Of a stretch of 30,372 nt of DNA, positions 8,787-19,042 are shown piece by piece (the first letter of the stretch is position 1; each line of letters begins with the position of its first letter). Location: NCBI RefSeq assembly GCF_001039355.2, contig NW_019775402.1, positions 618,732 through 649,103 on the forward strand, in the 5' to 3' direction. Under the pieces are notes generated by a model that saw only the letters and a program-made list of their open reading frames with translations, made no database searches and was not told where the DNA came from. The position numbers were made by a program, and so were the translations under genes. Source of the stretch: Lingula anatina. Taxonomy: Eukaryota; Brachiopoda; Lingulata; Lingulida; Lingulidae.

Positions 8787-9081
8787 GCTGTCTGGACTCG
8801 GCTGGAACGAGGAAAGCTAGGCAAGTCACACGCTCTTTACGTTTCTGCCCCAATTAACTGAATTGATGAAAATGAAGTCACTGAAATGGAATTTTCAACT
8901 GTTTTTCATTCAAAATAAATGCTTATATTGTCATAAATACATAGTGAAAATCAACTAGAAGGCCCAGTCTTAAAATAAATTCCACTCATGTGCAGTAGGT
9001 TACTGGCGCTTAAAAACCTCGCCTCATGATCTGAGTAGAATTGACCTGGTTTTTGTCTGTTTACAACGGGTGTGTGATTTT
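8787..9081. other. 295-bp insertion/deletion between the two Y copies
   Basis: Present here but absent between 6986 and 6987 of block Y. The right edge has ACAACG at 9063-9068 and again at 9082-9087. No inverted termini were found, so it may be a deletion in the other copy rather than a transposon insertion here. Confidence 0.6.
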
Positions 9082-9330
9082 ACAACGATCAAACTGGTAC
9101 TTAGACAGTTGGACTGTTGGATATTAACAAAGTGACAGCTCTGTTGATGGCAAAACCAGTTGGCTTCACAGTAATGTGCGTGTTGAGGAGGTGAGATGTA
9201 AAATAAAAATTTGAGAGCTGCCGCACCGCGGCTGGTTTGGCAACTGGTTCTCATTTCCCACTTTTTGAGGCCTTTGCTTTTATGTGTTAGCACCGCTAGT
9301 ACATATCAGTACTGTCAATAGGAGTATTAA

Positions 9331-9474
9331 TGCATGAATTTTTGTGCTACCACCATTGAAGTGATTTGGGGGGAAACACCAGACTTCATAGGGGATCGAA
9401 CTTAGTATGCTTTACCTGGTGAGTGCCCAGATTCTTACCTAGTAAGTGCCCTACCCACTGAGCTACCAAGCCCC
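9331..9474 (-). mobile_element. tRNA-derived SINE, second copy
   Basis: Same element as 7230-7380: A box at 9455-9465, B box at 9393-9401. It differs by a 4-base deletion just before the B box (TTAGTATGC versus TTAGTACTTATGC on the plus strand). The two are allelic or duplicated versions of one insertion, not independent insertions, because the flanks also match. Confidence 0.75.
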
Positions 9475-10212
9475 AGTCAACCCTGGACAGTCACTATACA
9501 CTAGTATACCTTCCAATATCTTACCGCCTGCTCCATGCCTTGACAGTGTGTGAAAGCTGGGGATCATCCGCATCAAAGTGAAGCTCTGTACGGAGGGATG
9601 ATGTGGTACATTACACAGCATTCTTGAACTAGAGAAGACCTTTAAGTGACAAAAAAAGCCTTTTATAAACAATGTTCAGTGACACTAACAGTGTTTACAG
9701 TGTTTATATATCGACTTATCCTCCCGGCACTTCACAATACAAATGCGGAAGGTATGATATTCATGTATAATGCCAAAATATTTATGTATAAGTAACTTGA
9801 ATATTTAGCTTTTACGTAGAAAACAAAGTGCATGATATCTTTCCCATTAGTCTGTCCAGTGTTCCCACTTCTTTCTACTGAAACTTTGACAGAATTTTTC
9901 CATCCAAACCGTACATGTACGTTCAACCAAAAGTATATTTAAACGTCTTACCCTGATGCATTGGGAACTTATTTTCAAAATACCCATGGCGCAAAGAGCT
10001 AACAGATAGCTGAACAGAAAATACAATTGCAAAAGACTATACTGGGGGTAGAATTACACCAATTTTTTTCATGTTCTCACACAGCGCGCTTTAGCCGGAA
10101 ATAAAGACCGCACCATTGTACAAACGCGCGTATGCAGCTACTGTGTTATGCTGATTATATAAATAATGCTGTGTACAAATTGTGCATCTAGGAAAAAAAT
10201 AGAACAAAAGTG

Positions 10213-11821
10213 CATAGATTTGGTGTAATTGTATTCAAAGTTATTGGAATTATTAATATATCTTTCATTTTACGAAGGTAGATTGGTGTCGTGGTTTCGG
10301 TGCGTGTTAATCCGTACTTGTTGTTGGGAGCGGGACATGTGATCTTGATGGAGTTAGATGAGTATAGTTATATTATGTGGTCAATACACAGCTAACAGTA
10401 ACTGTCCACAAATAAGACAAATAGCGGTGAGTTTGATTTTCTTGTGCTTATAAGGCACACATACTTTGTTTTCATGTGAGTGAACCAACGTTTAGAGGAA
10501 AGTATTAGTAAGTGACATAACCTGTGCAGTGTAGATCAAGCACAATGCATTCACCCTGTACCAAACCATGGCAAAGCAAAATCAGTTCGCAATTTTATGC
10601 AGTTTACACACCTCTACTACTGTAAAAGTCTTTAATTGCCAATGTTTTTTCAAATTCCGTTATGTCATAATGTTTATCCGTGTCTGAGAGCTGAGGTTAT
10701 TTCAGAAATCAGCCGACACGTGCATAAGTTTTACCTTCCTCGAGGACCCTATTGCCTTTGGCCTTTCTTGAGATTATAAAGTAGGAAACATAGAAATTAA
10801 CAATTAAATTGGCTATTAATTGTTTAATTGAATTGCATAGACATTGATTTAAGTCAATGCAGAACTGAATTTCGAGAAAAAAAACTTGCAAATTAGACTT
10901 ACTGGAGGAGGGAAGGGGGGGGATACACATCATTGATTAATTTATGTGGGAATGTCAGCGTCTTAAGAGCTAGTATTTATTCAACCAGATTGTTTAAGCG
11001 ATGTTTTAAGTATCTTTGGTGCTTTAGGGTTTCCTGGAGATCTGGTCACTTTGCTTGAAAACAAATTATATCCAGTTTATCAGCTAGTGTCAAAACAAAG
11101 TATATATGCTACTTCAGTCAGACTTTAAGAATGTTACAGCAATGATAATAGTGTTGATTTTATTATATATTAGTATTGTGGTTTCATACCTCTTCCTTCA
11201 TCTTATTAAGCTGTTTTATTGTTCAGCAGTGCTGGTGGTGGTTAGGGATACTATAGAGACATTTAATAAAGGAAAAAAGAAGAGACAAGGGCTATCCTTT
11301 TACCTGTGGTTAAAAATACAGGACAAGATAACAGTGGTGCCAAAAAGTTGCAGCACCCATTATGTGTTCACATAATGTAGACAGGTTCTGTGGATAATGT
11401 TTCTTACGCTTTCTCTTTCTTCTGACTCTTTTTCAGTGTTAATTGACTTCACATGTTGACACCTCGAAACTGGGGAGATTGTTCTTAACTTCCTACTTTG
11501 AAGAGTAACTCCTTAGAACAATGGGGATGTATTCAAAATAGTGTTAGAATACAAGATAACAAGTGGAATTTGAAAAGCTAGGATAAATGTGGACTTTAAA
11601 GTCTTCTGGCCTACAGTCATTTTTAGTGGAAAATTGGTGATTTGCATTCTAATAGACATCACACATGTTATTTATCAGTTAAGAAAGTTTAGTATTGTGT
11701 CATCATTTTTTCACCATATAAGACATGCAATATTTGTTGTTTTCAAAAGGTTAATATTAATGACAATAACATTGTAATTTCTGGTATGGATACGTTTATA
11801 AGTTACAAATTGTTCTTACAG
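10213..11821. other. Unique region; possible first exon end near 10427, otherwise no gene seen
   Basis: Mildly CpG-containing sequence at 10270-10330 is followed by a good plus-strand donor (AATAGCG|GTGAGT at about 10427). Short ATG frames there are closed by stops, so any exon would be untranslated. The frame at 11106-11375 encodes an 89-residue hydrophobic-then-basic peptide but sits in T-rich DNA with no recognised family; I do not call it a gene. The rest appears intronic or intergenic. Confidence 0.35.
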
Positions 11822-11955
11822 AACCAACAACTTGAACAGATTGCAGTTGGAGAAGTTGGGAAATGTGTTAGAGAAGACAGTAAAACACATTGGCAAAACC
11901 GACTGGGTTTTCTGGTCTAGGCAACTTCTTAATTCTTGCAGCTACTGTCCAGTTG
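11822..11955 (+). CDS. Candidate internal exon of an unrecognised plus-strand gene
   Basis: A 134-base segment bounded by an acceptor (TTGTTCTTACAG) and a near-consensus donor (G|GTAAGT). One frame is fully open and reads NLNRLQLEKLGNVLEKTV followed by a Trp/Cys-containing segment ending in NSCSYCPV. It enters with one base completing a codon and leaves with one base over. The alternative frame is interrupted by TAG. No homology is recognised. Support rests only on splice signals and an open frame, so chance is possible. Confidence 0.3.
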
Positions 11956-12181
11956 GTAAGTCTCCAGACAGACAACCATGCATAACCATAAGCCCAACAA
12001 CTGTTTTAATCCTCGTAAGATTACCATCTGCCCCCTTCCTGATGAATAGGTGCTTTCGTATTGGACACAATGTAACCCACGCAAAGTTATAAGACAGAAG
12101 ACAAAGGGGTTAATACTCACAGCTATAGGAAGCACCTACCCCTTATGAGCAAGGAGTTAACACAAGCATATAAGCCCATCA

Positions 12182-12400
12182 CTTAGACCCCATTCCCAGA
12201 GATCAGATCGATCCAAACTAGATTGACCTAACTGGGGGTTCACGCTAAATAGCTATCAGCCGAGCAGACACGAAAGTTAATTACCCCCTTACAGCTTGTA
12301 GTAGGCGGGATGGACATTTAAGCCAGATTATCTGACAGTAATCTAGTGAGACTCCCCATGGGGATAGATCGATCTAAATGTCTGGGAATACGCCCTTAGA
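12182..12400. mobile_element. 219-bp MITE with GATCGATC-containing terminal repeats
   Basis: Ends are inverted and imperfect: CTTAGACCCCATTCCCAGA at 12182 against the complement of TCTGGGAATACGCCCTTAG at 12381-12399, followed inward on both sides by AGATCGATC. The interior (GGGGGTTCACGCTAAAT..., GTTAATTACCCCCTTACAGC, GACTCCCCATGGGGATAG) is repeated with high similarity at 18162-18382, defining a family. No coding capacity. Sequence just after it (CTTAGACCCCAGTCC) resembles the left end again, so the target duplication is uncertain. Confidence 0.75.
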
Positions 12401-13199
12401 CCCCAGTCCAATAGACACGGTCAGTCTACATAGATTGACCCAACTCTGTAGAGACTCTTGCTGAGTACAATCAGTTTAACTAAATGACACACCTCTTGTT
12501 TCTAACATTTATATACATAAAAACCAACGCCAAGAGGAGGCACGTAGGCCCATGGGTGTCTATGAGAATGGGCCATAATTAGGGATTAGTACATGTACCT
12601 AGACTTGTGCTAGAATCTACATTTTATTTGAATGATTAAAGTTAAGGAATTCCATAAGAGGGAAGAAAATGTCAGTATTCATTTTCTGCTTCACCAATTT
12701 GTCATAGAATTGAAGTGAATAGTTTATTTTGCAAAAACCAAATATTTTCTGGAAGTGAGCCCAATTGCTATTTTGAGTATGTTTTACATGATGAACAATA
12801 CATGGTCTCTATAATTCAATATATATAAGAATTTTTTAAGGAAGGCAAAATTCTTCATATATCTTGTTGTTTGTTTATTAAGTTGTATGCAAAGTCTGTC
12901 CCAAGTTCTACAGTAATGTAATACTGTAGTCCCTGCATTATTTATAAGATTCCACATAGCAAATAGGAGCTTACCCTATATTTTATGCGAGTACTGCGTA
13001 ATATTTCAGTCCTAGGTATAGCGTATTTGTACTGAGAACACATATTGCAGGGGTATTTTACTATGCTTTTGTGTAGGTTTATGTGGTAGCATGTGTAAGT
13101 ACTTTACTGTTTATACTGTCTTGGCTTGGGTGGATTGAACCAGTGATTATTTTGATAGTTTATTTACTCTTTGTTTCTTTTTAATAAAAAAAAAAGCTA
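12401..13199. other. AT-rich region, no gene seen
   Basis: No convincing exon, RNA gene or defined repeat. A weakly inverted pair near 12918-12945 and 13048-13062 (CCCTGCATTAT / ATTGCAGGGG) might mark a decayed small element. Confidence 0.4.
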
Positions 13200-14484
13200 T
13201 TTTTTTACGTCAAATGAGATGAAAGTAGTGGTTGTAAAAAGTCAAGTATTTTAAATTTCTATTTGGTTAAGGTAAATAATCCAAAGTACTTGTTGAAGTG
13301 TTAAATGGGGTAGTATGAGTGCAGGATACATTATTCTTAAAATGTGTGCGTGTGTGTATTAAGCAGGGATTACAAGCATTGATTTAATTTCTTAAAGTGT
13401 GATTTTCTTAAAAGTGTGATTTGTTTCTGTACATTAGGACAAGTTTCCTGAAATGTTGATAGTATTTTATAAAAACAATGAAAAAAACTTGTCGTATACT
13501 AAATTCTTTTGGTAAATAATGTAAAATGATAACAGCTAGTGTAGCATTTTATCATGGATTACAACAGAGAGTCCAAATCAGTAATCGTCTTAAATGCAAG
13601 TTGAAAATCCAAGCATAGATTAATGCTTCTAAACATTTTTAACAGTTTATCCAGCTCAGTTCAGCTTCTGTTGTGAAGTCCCACTTGGCTCTGACAGCTA
13701 TATCACAGATGGATACACTTTTAGATGATGTCATATATACCTAAACCAGTTTGCTTTTATCTTTATGTGAATACCACTGTATTGTATTACTACCAAGCTG
13801 AAGTGTGTCAGTGAAATTTGTTGAGGAAGTGAAAGTGGCCGGGCATTACAATGAAAACAAATATTCTTATTCATGATCCTTACACTGTATAATACAGGGG
13901 TAAGAATGTGAAGTAACCTAAACTGATTTGTTTTGTGATTTACAATGCAAAGGGTAAACGTTCTTGAGGAGAGAAGCCAAGCAGGAATCTTGAAAATTAA
14001 ACCTTAGTCAGCTGCTTATAGTGTGGATCAATTATCATGGTGGTGGTTAAAAACCATTGGAAACCAGATTTGGTTACAAATAAATTCAGATTTTACGTTT
14101 CCTACTCGCTGTCTACTGGAAGTACATGGAAGAAGCTGCTTATTTAAAAAGATTGAAGTTAAGAAATGAACTGATCAGTTCACAGATGTGCTTGAAGATT
14201 CAAAGCCATGAAGATGTTATGTGTGTCATGTATATTGACAGCTGCTGATGAAGTTTTAAAATTTGTCACGATATGCTGAACTGAAGGTCTGACTGGAGGA
14301 GATAGCGTGTTTGTATTTAAGGATGGGCACATGCAATGTAAGACATACTGAGTATAATCTGAAGGTGAAGTCGTGTTTAGGTAGTCATATTAAAACTGAA
14401 AGTATTGAATTTTGTAGTGTATTGTAATGGGAACGAGAATTGGCCAACTATTTGAGAGAAATGAACAGGATAGACAAGAGAAAT
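13200..14484. repeat. Left copy of a 1.28-kb near-identical block flanking the gap
   Basis: Matches 14880-16337 with only a handful of single-base differences (for example GATCAATTATC versus GATCTATTATC; CAACTATTTGAG versus CAACTTTTTGAG), apart from the 173-base insertion in the right copy. It ends directly at the N gap. The near identity and position argue for two haplotype contigs rather than a biological tandem duplication. Confidence 0.9.
13646..13744 (+). CDS. Candidate terminal exon, unrecognised protein
   Basis: An acceptor-like ATTTTTAACAG precedes a 33-codon open frame to TAA, ending in SHLALTAISQMDTLLDDVIYT with mixed, natural-looking codons. The same frame is closed by a stop just upstream of the acceptor, as expected at an exon edge. 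A second frame is also open (starting VYPAQFSF if joined in phase to 11822-11955, ending at TGA), so the reading frame is not settled. The duplicate at 15499-15597 is identical. No family recognised; chance remains a real possibility. Confidence 0.25.
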   Translation, partial: FIQLSSASVVKSHLALTAISQMDTLLDDVIYT

Positions 14485-14879
14485 NNNNNNNNNNNNNNNN
14501 NNNNNNNNNNNNNNNNNNNNNNNNNNNNNNNNNNNNNNNNNNNNNNNNNNNNNNNNNNNNNNNNNNNNNNNNNNNNNNNNNNNNNNNNNNNNNNNNNNNN
14601 NNNNNNNNNNNNNNNNNNNNNNNNNNNNNNNNNNNNNNNNNNNNNNNNNNNNNNNNNNNNNNNNNNNNNNNNNNNNNNNNNNNNNNNNNNNNNNNNNNNN
14701 NNNNNNNNNNNNNNNNNNNNNNNNNNNNNNNNNNNNNNNNNNNNNNNNNNNNNNNNNNNNNNNNNNNNNNNNNNNNNNNNNNNNNNNNNNNNNNNNNNNN
14801 NNNNNNNNNNNNNNNNNNNNNNNNNNNNNNNNNNNNNNNNNNNNNNNNNNNNNNNNNNNNNNNNNNNNNNNNNNNNNNN
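14485..14879. other. Assembly gap, 395 Ns
   Basis: A run of Ns. Open frames crossing it are artefacts. Both flanks belong to copies of the same 1.28-kb block, so the gap may have no real length. Confidence 0.99.
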
Positions 14880-15023
14880 TTTTTTTACGTCAAATGAGAT
14901 GAAAGTAGTGGTTGTAAAAAGTCAAGTATTTTAAATTTCTATTTGGTTAAGGTAAATAATCCAAAGTACTTGTTGAAGTGTTAAATGGGGTAGTATGAGT
15001 GCAGGATACATTATTCTTAAAAT

Positions 15024-15191
15024 CAGGGGCGGATTTAGGCCGTCTTCTGGGTCTTCTGGAAGACGGTCAGATTTTCAAGTTTACATTGACGGGTATCTAA
15101 TTTTTTCCGTTGGAAGACGGTCAAAAATGGAGGATAGATTAATAAAGATAATTTGGAAGACTGTCAGATTATATCTCTGGATCCGCCCCTG
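15024..15191. mobile_element. 168-bp MITE, CAGGGGCGGAT terminal repeats, 5-bp target duplication
   Basis: Starts CAGGGGCGGATTTAGG and ends with the complement of CAGGGGCGGATCCAGA, giving about 16-bp terminal inverted repeats. Flanked by AAAAT at 15019-15023 and 15192-15196. The paired sequence at 13331-13348 has ATTCTTAAAATGTGTGCG with no element and one AAAAT, a perfect empty site. The interior holds three copies of GGAAGAC(G/T)GTCA (15058, 15112, 15155) and two of GTCTTCTGG. Non-coding: the 65-codon frame across it is chance. A CAGGG start with a 5-bp target fits a hAT-related MITE group; superfamily is inferred. Confidence 0.9.
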
Positions 15192-15498
15192 AAAATGTGT
15201 GCGTGTGTGTATTAAGCAGGGATTACAAGCATTGATTTAATTTCTTAAAGTGTGATTTTCTTAAAAGTGTGATTTGTTTCTGTACATTAGGACAAGTTTC
15301 CTGAAATGTTGATAGTATTTTATAAAAACAATGAAAAAAACTTGTCGTATACTAAATTCTTTTGGTAAATAATGTAAAATGATAACAGCTAGTGTAGCAT
15401 TTTATCATGGATTACAACAGAGAGTCCAAATCAGTAATCGTCTTAAATGCAAGTTGAAAATCCAAGCATAGATTAATGCTTCTAAACATTTTTAACAG

Positions 15499-15597
15499 TT
15501 TATCCAGCTCAGTTCAGCTTCTGTTGTGAAGTCCCACTTGGCTCTGACAGCTATATCACAGATGGATACACTTTTAGATGATGTCATATATACCTAA
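15499..15597 (+). CDS. Second copy of the candidate terminal exon
   Basis: Identical to 13646-13744, including acceptor and TAA. If the flanking blocks are haplotypes, this is the same exon counted twice. Confidence 0.25.
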   Translation, partial: FIQLSSASVVKSHLALTAISQMDTLLDDVIYT

Positions 15598-16337
15598 ACC
15601 AGTTTGCTTTTATCTTTATGTGAATACCACTGTATTGTATTACTACCAAGCTGAAGTGTGTCAGTGAAATTTGTTGAGGAAGTGAAAGTGGCCGGGCATT
15701 ACAATGAAAACAAATATTCTTATTCATGATCCTTACACTGTATAATACAGGGGTAAGAATGTGAAGTAACCTAAACTGATTTGTTTTGTGATTTACAATG
15801 CAAAGGGTAAACGTTCTTGAGGAGAGAAGCCAAGCAGGAATCTTGAAAATTAAACCTTAGTCAGCTGCTTATAGTGTGGATCTATTATCATGGTGGTGGT
15901 TAAAAACCATTGGAAACCAGATTTGGTTACAAATAAATTCAGATTTTACGTTTCCTACTCGCTGTCTACTGGAAGTACATGGAAGAAGCTGCTTATTTAA
16001 AAAGATTGAAGTTAAGAAATGAACTGATCAGTTCACAGATGTGCTTGAAGATTCAAAGCCATGAAGATGTTATGTGTGTCATGTATATTGACAGCTGCTG
16101 ATGAAGTTTTAAAATTTGTCACGATATGCTGAACTGAAGGTCTGACTGGAGGAGATAGCGTGTTTGTATTTAAGGATGGGCACATGCAATGTAAGACATA
16201 CTCAGTATAATCTGAAGGTGAAGTCGTGTTTAGGTAGTCATATTAAAACTGAAAGTATTGAATTTTGTAGTGTATTGTAATGGGAACGAGAATTGGCCAA
16301 CTTTTTGAGAGAAATGAACAGGATAGACAAGAGAAAT

Positions 16338-17395
16338 TTGTTTGTTTTTTTTTAATTTGGTGAAGTAAAATGTTTTTGTTGAGACTTAATTGATGGAAAT
16401 AGCCATAAACTTAGCAAAGAGATTAACAGGATAGATTTGAGAAATATATCTTTTCCAATAAAACAAGTCAGAAAAGTTGTGTCAGTTTGTAAGAAATACA
16501 GTAAACTGATCAACAGAAATAGAGAACAGTTGAAATAGTCAGCTTGTGAAACTGAAGGATATATGATAACAGTAAATCAAAGAATGCCTTTCAAGCTGCA
16601 ATTGTTAAGTAGAGTTGTTTAATCTTCTTATAACAGGTAGTGGCAAGTGTCCATTGTAAGGCGACAAACAATACATATTCAAAAACAAAAGTAAATGATC
16701 AGTTTTGGTTATTTTATAAAAGAAACTTCTTTGCATATAACTATTCAGCTTAGAGTGAAGTGTTTTACCACAATTTTAAAGTGCATGTTATTGCTTGTTG
16801 GAAATAACAACATTTAAGTAGTGGTTTCATTGTTAAGATGTTAATGGCATTTAACAAAAAACATTTTAAAAAGATTGATTGCTGAATTGCTTATGCTTGC
16901 AGTTAAATCAAAATGCACTTACTATAGGAAAAAACAGATGGCAGAATGAAAAGTTTGCTTTTTATGAAGGTGGTGACTAACTTCTGTTGCAACGGCAGCA
17001 TAATGTGTGTCGTCACAGTGTAACATGTTGGACTGCAATTAATCCTTTTTTTCTTTAGAAAANATTAATCTAACCCACTGAGACTGTCTTTAACAATTTA
17101 TGGATGAATGTAGACTTCTGAGGAATAATATGCATGCAAATCATTTATTTGAAACAATTAGTTGTGCTTGGCCAGTGGAAAATTTATCAGTTAAAAAAGA
17201 GGCTGATTACTGAACCGGATGAGTGATTGATTCAGAGAATGGTTACTTTCTGGTCTTCTGCCATTGTTGTTTATAAGAACTGATGCAGCCATCCATCCGT
17301 TATTTGAAGTGCAGCGCTGTGCAGTGTGGTATGCTTTGACACCATTGGGACATCAATAACAACCCAACACCAAGTTAAGAAGTAACTTTTTTCAG
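16338..17395. other. AT-rich region, no gene seen
   Basis: Unique sequence after the duplicated block. Contains an isolated N at 17063. No repeats with defined ends and no long frame. Confidence 0.4.
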
Positions 17396-17486
17396 CAAAA
17401 CCAGGAGAATCTTTTCCTGCTGAAGCTAGGAGCTAATTTAAAATTGTATAAAGTGGATATCTCCATGTACTTGAAACTGTATTCAG
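17396..17486 (+). CDS. Candidate internal exon
   Basis: Acceptor TAACTTTTTTCAG and donor TTCAG|GTAAGA bound a 91-base segment. One frame is fully open for 30 codons (QNQENLFLLKLGANLKLYK then VDISMYLKLYS) with one base left over. That leftover base makes it phase-compatible with the strong acceptor at 18464, giving an uninterrupted joined frame to TAG at 18607. It also contains an in-frame ATG near its end, so it could instead be a first coding exon. No family recognised. Confidence 0.3.
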
Positions 17487-17997
17487 GTAAGATTTTTTTC
17501 CTGAAATTTTGAAAAAAGTGTCAAATACATAATTCAATCACTGGAATACCAAATGTTTACACAGGAGACATTTAGGATTTTGAGACACTGGTAGATGAGA
17601 TTTCTTGAAATTAACTAGCAAGTGACTCTAAATTTGATGAGGCATAGATTGTTTCAAAGTGGGTGAAAACCGCATTCTGTTACTTCTTTAACAACGGGAA
17701 GCATTATTACATTTAAAAAGAACAGAGGTAAGGGGAATTGCATTGCTTTAACCGTTTCTATGGAAGCGTGTAAGGGNTACGTTTCTGATCAAATGTCTTT
17801 CGGATTTTTTCAAAAATTCCAAATTTTTTTTCATAAAGTAAAAACATTTTATTAGTCAACAAAACCATTTTTACAATTTAAACAAGTGTCTTTAAGGGGA
17901 TACTTAGTGATCATAAAATGGTTCATACTTCATACTCAGATAAACCCAAATCTAAAAAAACATCCATGGAAGTGACAGCTAGGGTAGTTATAGTAGA

Positions 17998-18405
17998 AGA
18001 GCGCATTCAGAACAGCAGAAAAAAACAGATCCGCAGATCAGATGTGGCCTACCCACTTGAATGCTTGTTGTATAATCCCTGCGGGGAATTTATTCAGTGT
18101 CTAATCCGAAATTAAGTGGCAAACTTTTTTTGTGGGTTGCCATATTTGATTCGCAGAACTGTTAGAGGGCATTTCCAGCAATTTAGATCGATCTTACTAG
18201 ATCGACCTAACTCCCTGGGGGTTCACGCTAAATTGCAGTCAGCCGACCGTGCACGGAAGTTAATTACCCCCTTACAGCTTGAAGTAGGCGGGACGGACAT
18301 TTAAGCCGGATTATCTGACAGTAATCTAGTGAGACTCCCCATGGGGATAGATCGATCTAAAATCTATGGGAATGCGCCCTTAGTTGGCTGTTCTGAATAC
18401 GCTCT
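17998..18405. mobile_element. 408-bp MITE-like element with 19-bp terminal repeats, containing a nested element
   Basis: AGAGCGCATTCAGAACAGC at 17998-18016 is matched at 18 of 19 positions by the complement of GCTGTTCTGAATACGCTCT at 18387-18405. Its left module (18052-18164) is homologous to 3509-3620. The remainder is the separate element at 18162-18382. If the exon model holds, this composite sits inside an intron. No coding capacity. Confidence 0.7.
18162..18382. mobile_element. 221-bp MITE nested in the 17998-18405 element
   Basis: Same family as 12182-12400. Left end TTAGAGGGCATTTCCAGC then ATTTAGATCGATC; right end is the complement of CTAAGGGCGCATTCCCATAG then ATTTTAGATCGATC. The interior shares GGGGGTTCACGCTAAAT and GACTCCCCATGGGGATAGAT with the other copy. 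Confidence 0.75.
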
Positions 18406-18463
18406 AACAGGAATGATACAAATGAATGATAAAAAGGATTTTTTTTTTCTTTTTGCTGTACAG

Positions 18464-18609
18464 AGGACATGCTGTTCAAAGTGTCACAGTGCAATCTGTC
18501 CTCAAGCAATGTCACCACAAGTATGCTGTGGAAGAATTCACACAATCAACTGAAGATAGAGGGAGGACTGGAGTATCATCTAAAACAAAATATCTTCTGT
18601 GTTTTATAG
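18464..18609 (+). CDS. Candidate terminal exon after a strong acceptor
   Basis: Preceded by a long T-rich tract and GCTGTACAG at 18442-18463, one of the best acceptors in the window. Joined in phase to 17396-17486, the frame runs EDMLFKVSQCNLSSSNVTTS, then about 28 more residues to TAG at 18607-18609. A second frame is open longer, to TGA at 18678, containing AVEEFTQSTEDRGRTGVSS and GGHGFVVVQRIELLQVVI; it would need a different upstream phase. No domain is recognised in either. Reality of the exon is likelier than the choice of frame. Confidence 0.33.
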
Positions 18610-18689
18610 GGGGACATGGTTTTGTGGTTGTTCAGAGGATAGAGCTGCTGCAAGTTGTGATAATAGACGTATTTTTGTGATTAACCAGC

Positions 18690-19042
18690 AAGAGCAAGTT
18701 AACACGTAATGAACAGATGATGAAAACCCAAAGGCCTATACATTTGTGAGTCAACTTTGTGTACATCTTAACAGGCGCATCAATCTACTGGATTATTTCA
18801 TAAACTAATCTGTGTTTCCCCAGTGTAGATGGAGAGTGATACTGCAATTATGGCACTATGTTGTGGATTACTAAATATTACGTGTACATTTGTGAACCAT
18901 TTTACAGTTTTGGGAAATTTTGTCAGAGCAAATGAAGCCATAGACGTCATGGCGGACTCATGATGCAAATCACAAAGTGAAAAATTGCTGGACTCCATAA
19001 TTCACACACTAGTATGGTGTAACTGTGCAACAGTTGGGCGAT
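18690..19042. other. No feature seen
   Basis: Ordinary AT-rich sequence downstream of the candidate exon. Nothing supportable. Confidence 0.4.

Larger units (their letters stand above)
8746..10212. repeat. Block Y', second copy with a 295-bp extra segment
   Basis: Carries the intact, empty target site ACAGTAACATATTGC at 8746-8760 (compare 5299-5305 and 6943-6957). It then follows block Y with a few percent or less divergence to 10212, where sequence becomes unique. It includes a second copy of the SINE. Confidence 0.85.
14880..16337. repeat. Right copy of the 1.28-kb block, with a MITE insertion
   Basis: Begins immediately after the N run and follows 13200-14484 throughout, then continues into unique sequence at 16338. 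It differs mainly by the 168-bp element plus 5-bp target duplication at 15024-15196. Contains the second copy of the candidate terminal exon at 15499-15597. Confidence 0.9.

Noticed and set aside
11106-11375. 89-codon hydrophobic protein
   Set aside because: T-rich DNA readily gives hydrophobic frames; no family, splice or promoter support.
12918-13062. Possible mariner-type MITE
   Set aside because: Only a short, poorly matched inverted pair and no clear TA duplication.
14427-14934. Open frames of 156 and 164 codons crossing the gap
   Set aside because: They are almost entirely undefined residues from the N run.
14995-15192. 65-codon frame over the MITE
   Set aside because: It coincides with the transposon and is absent from the empty-site copy; no sign of coding.
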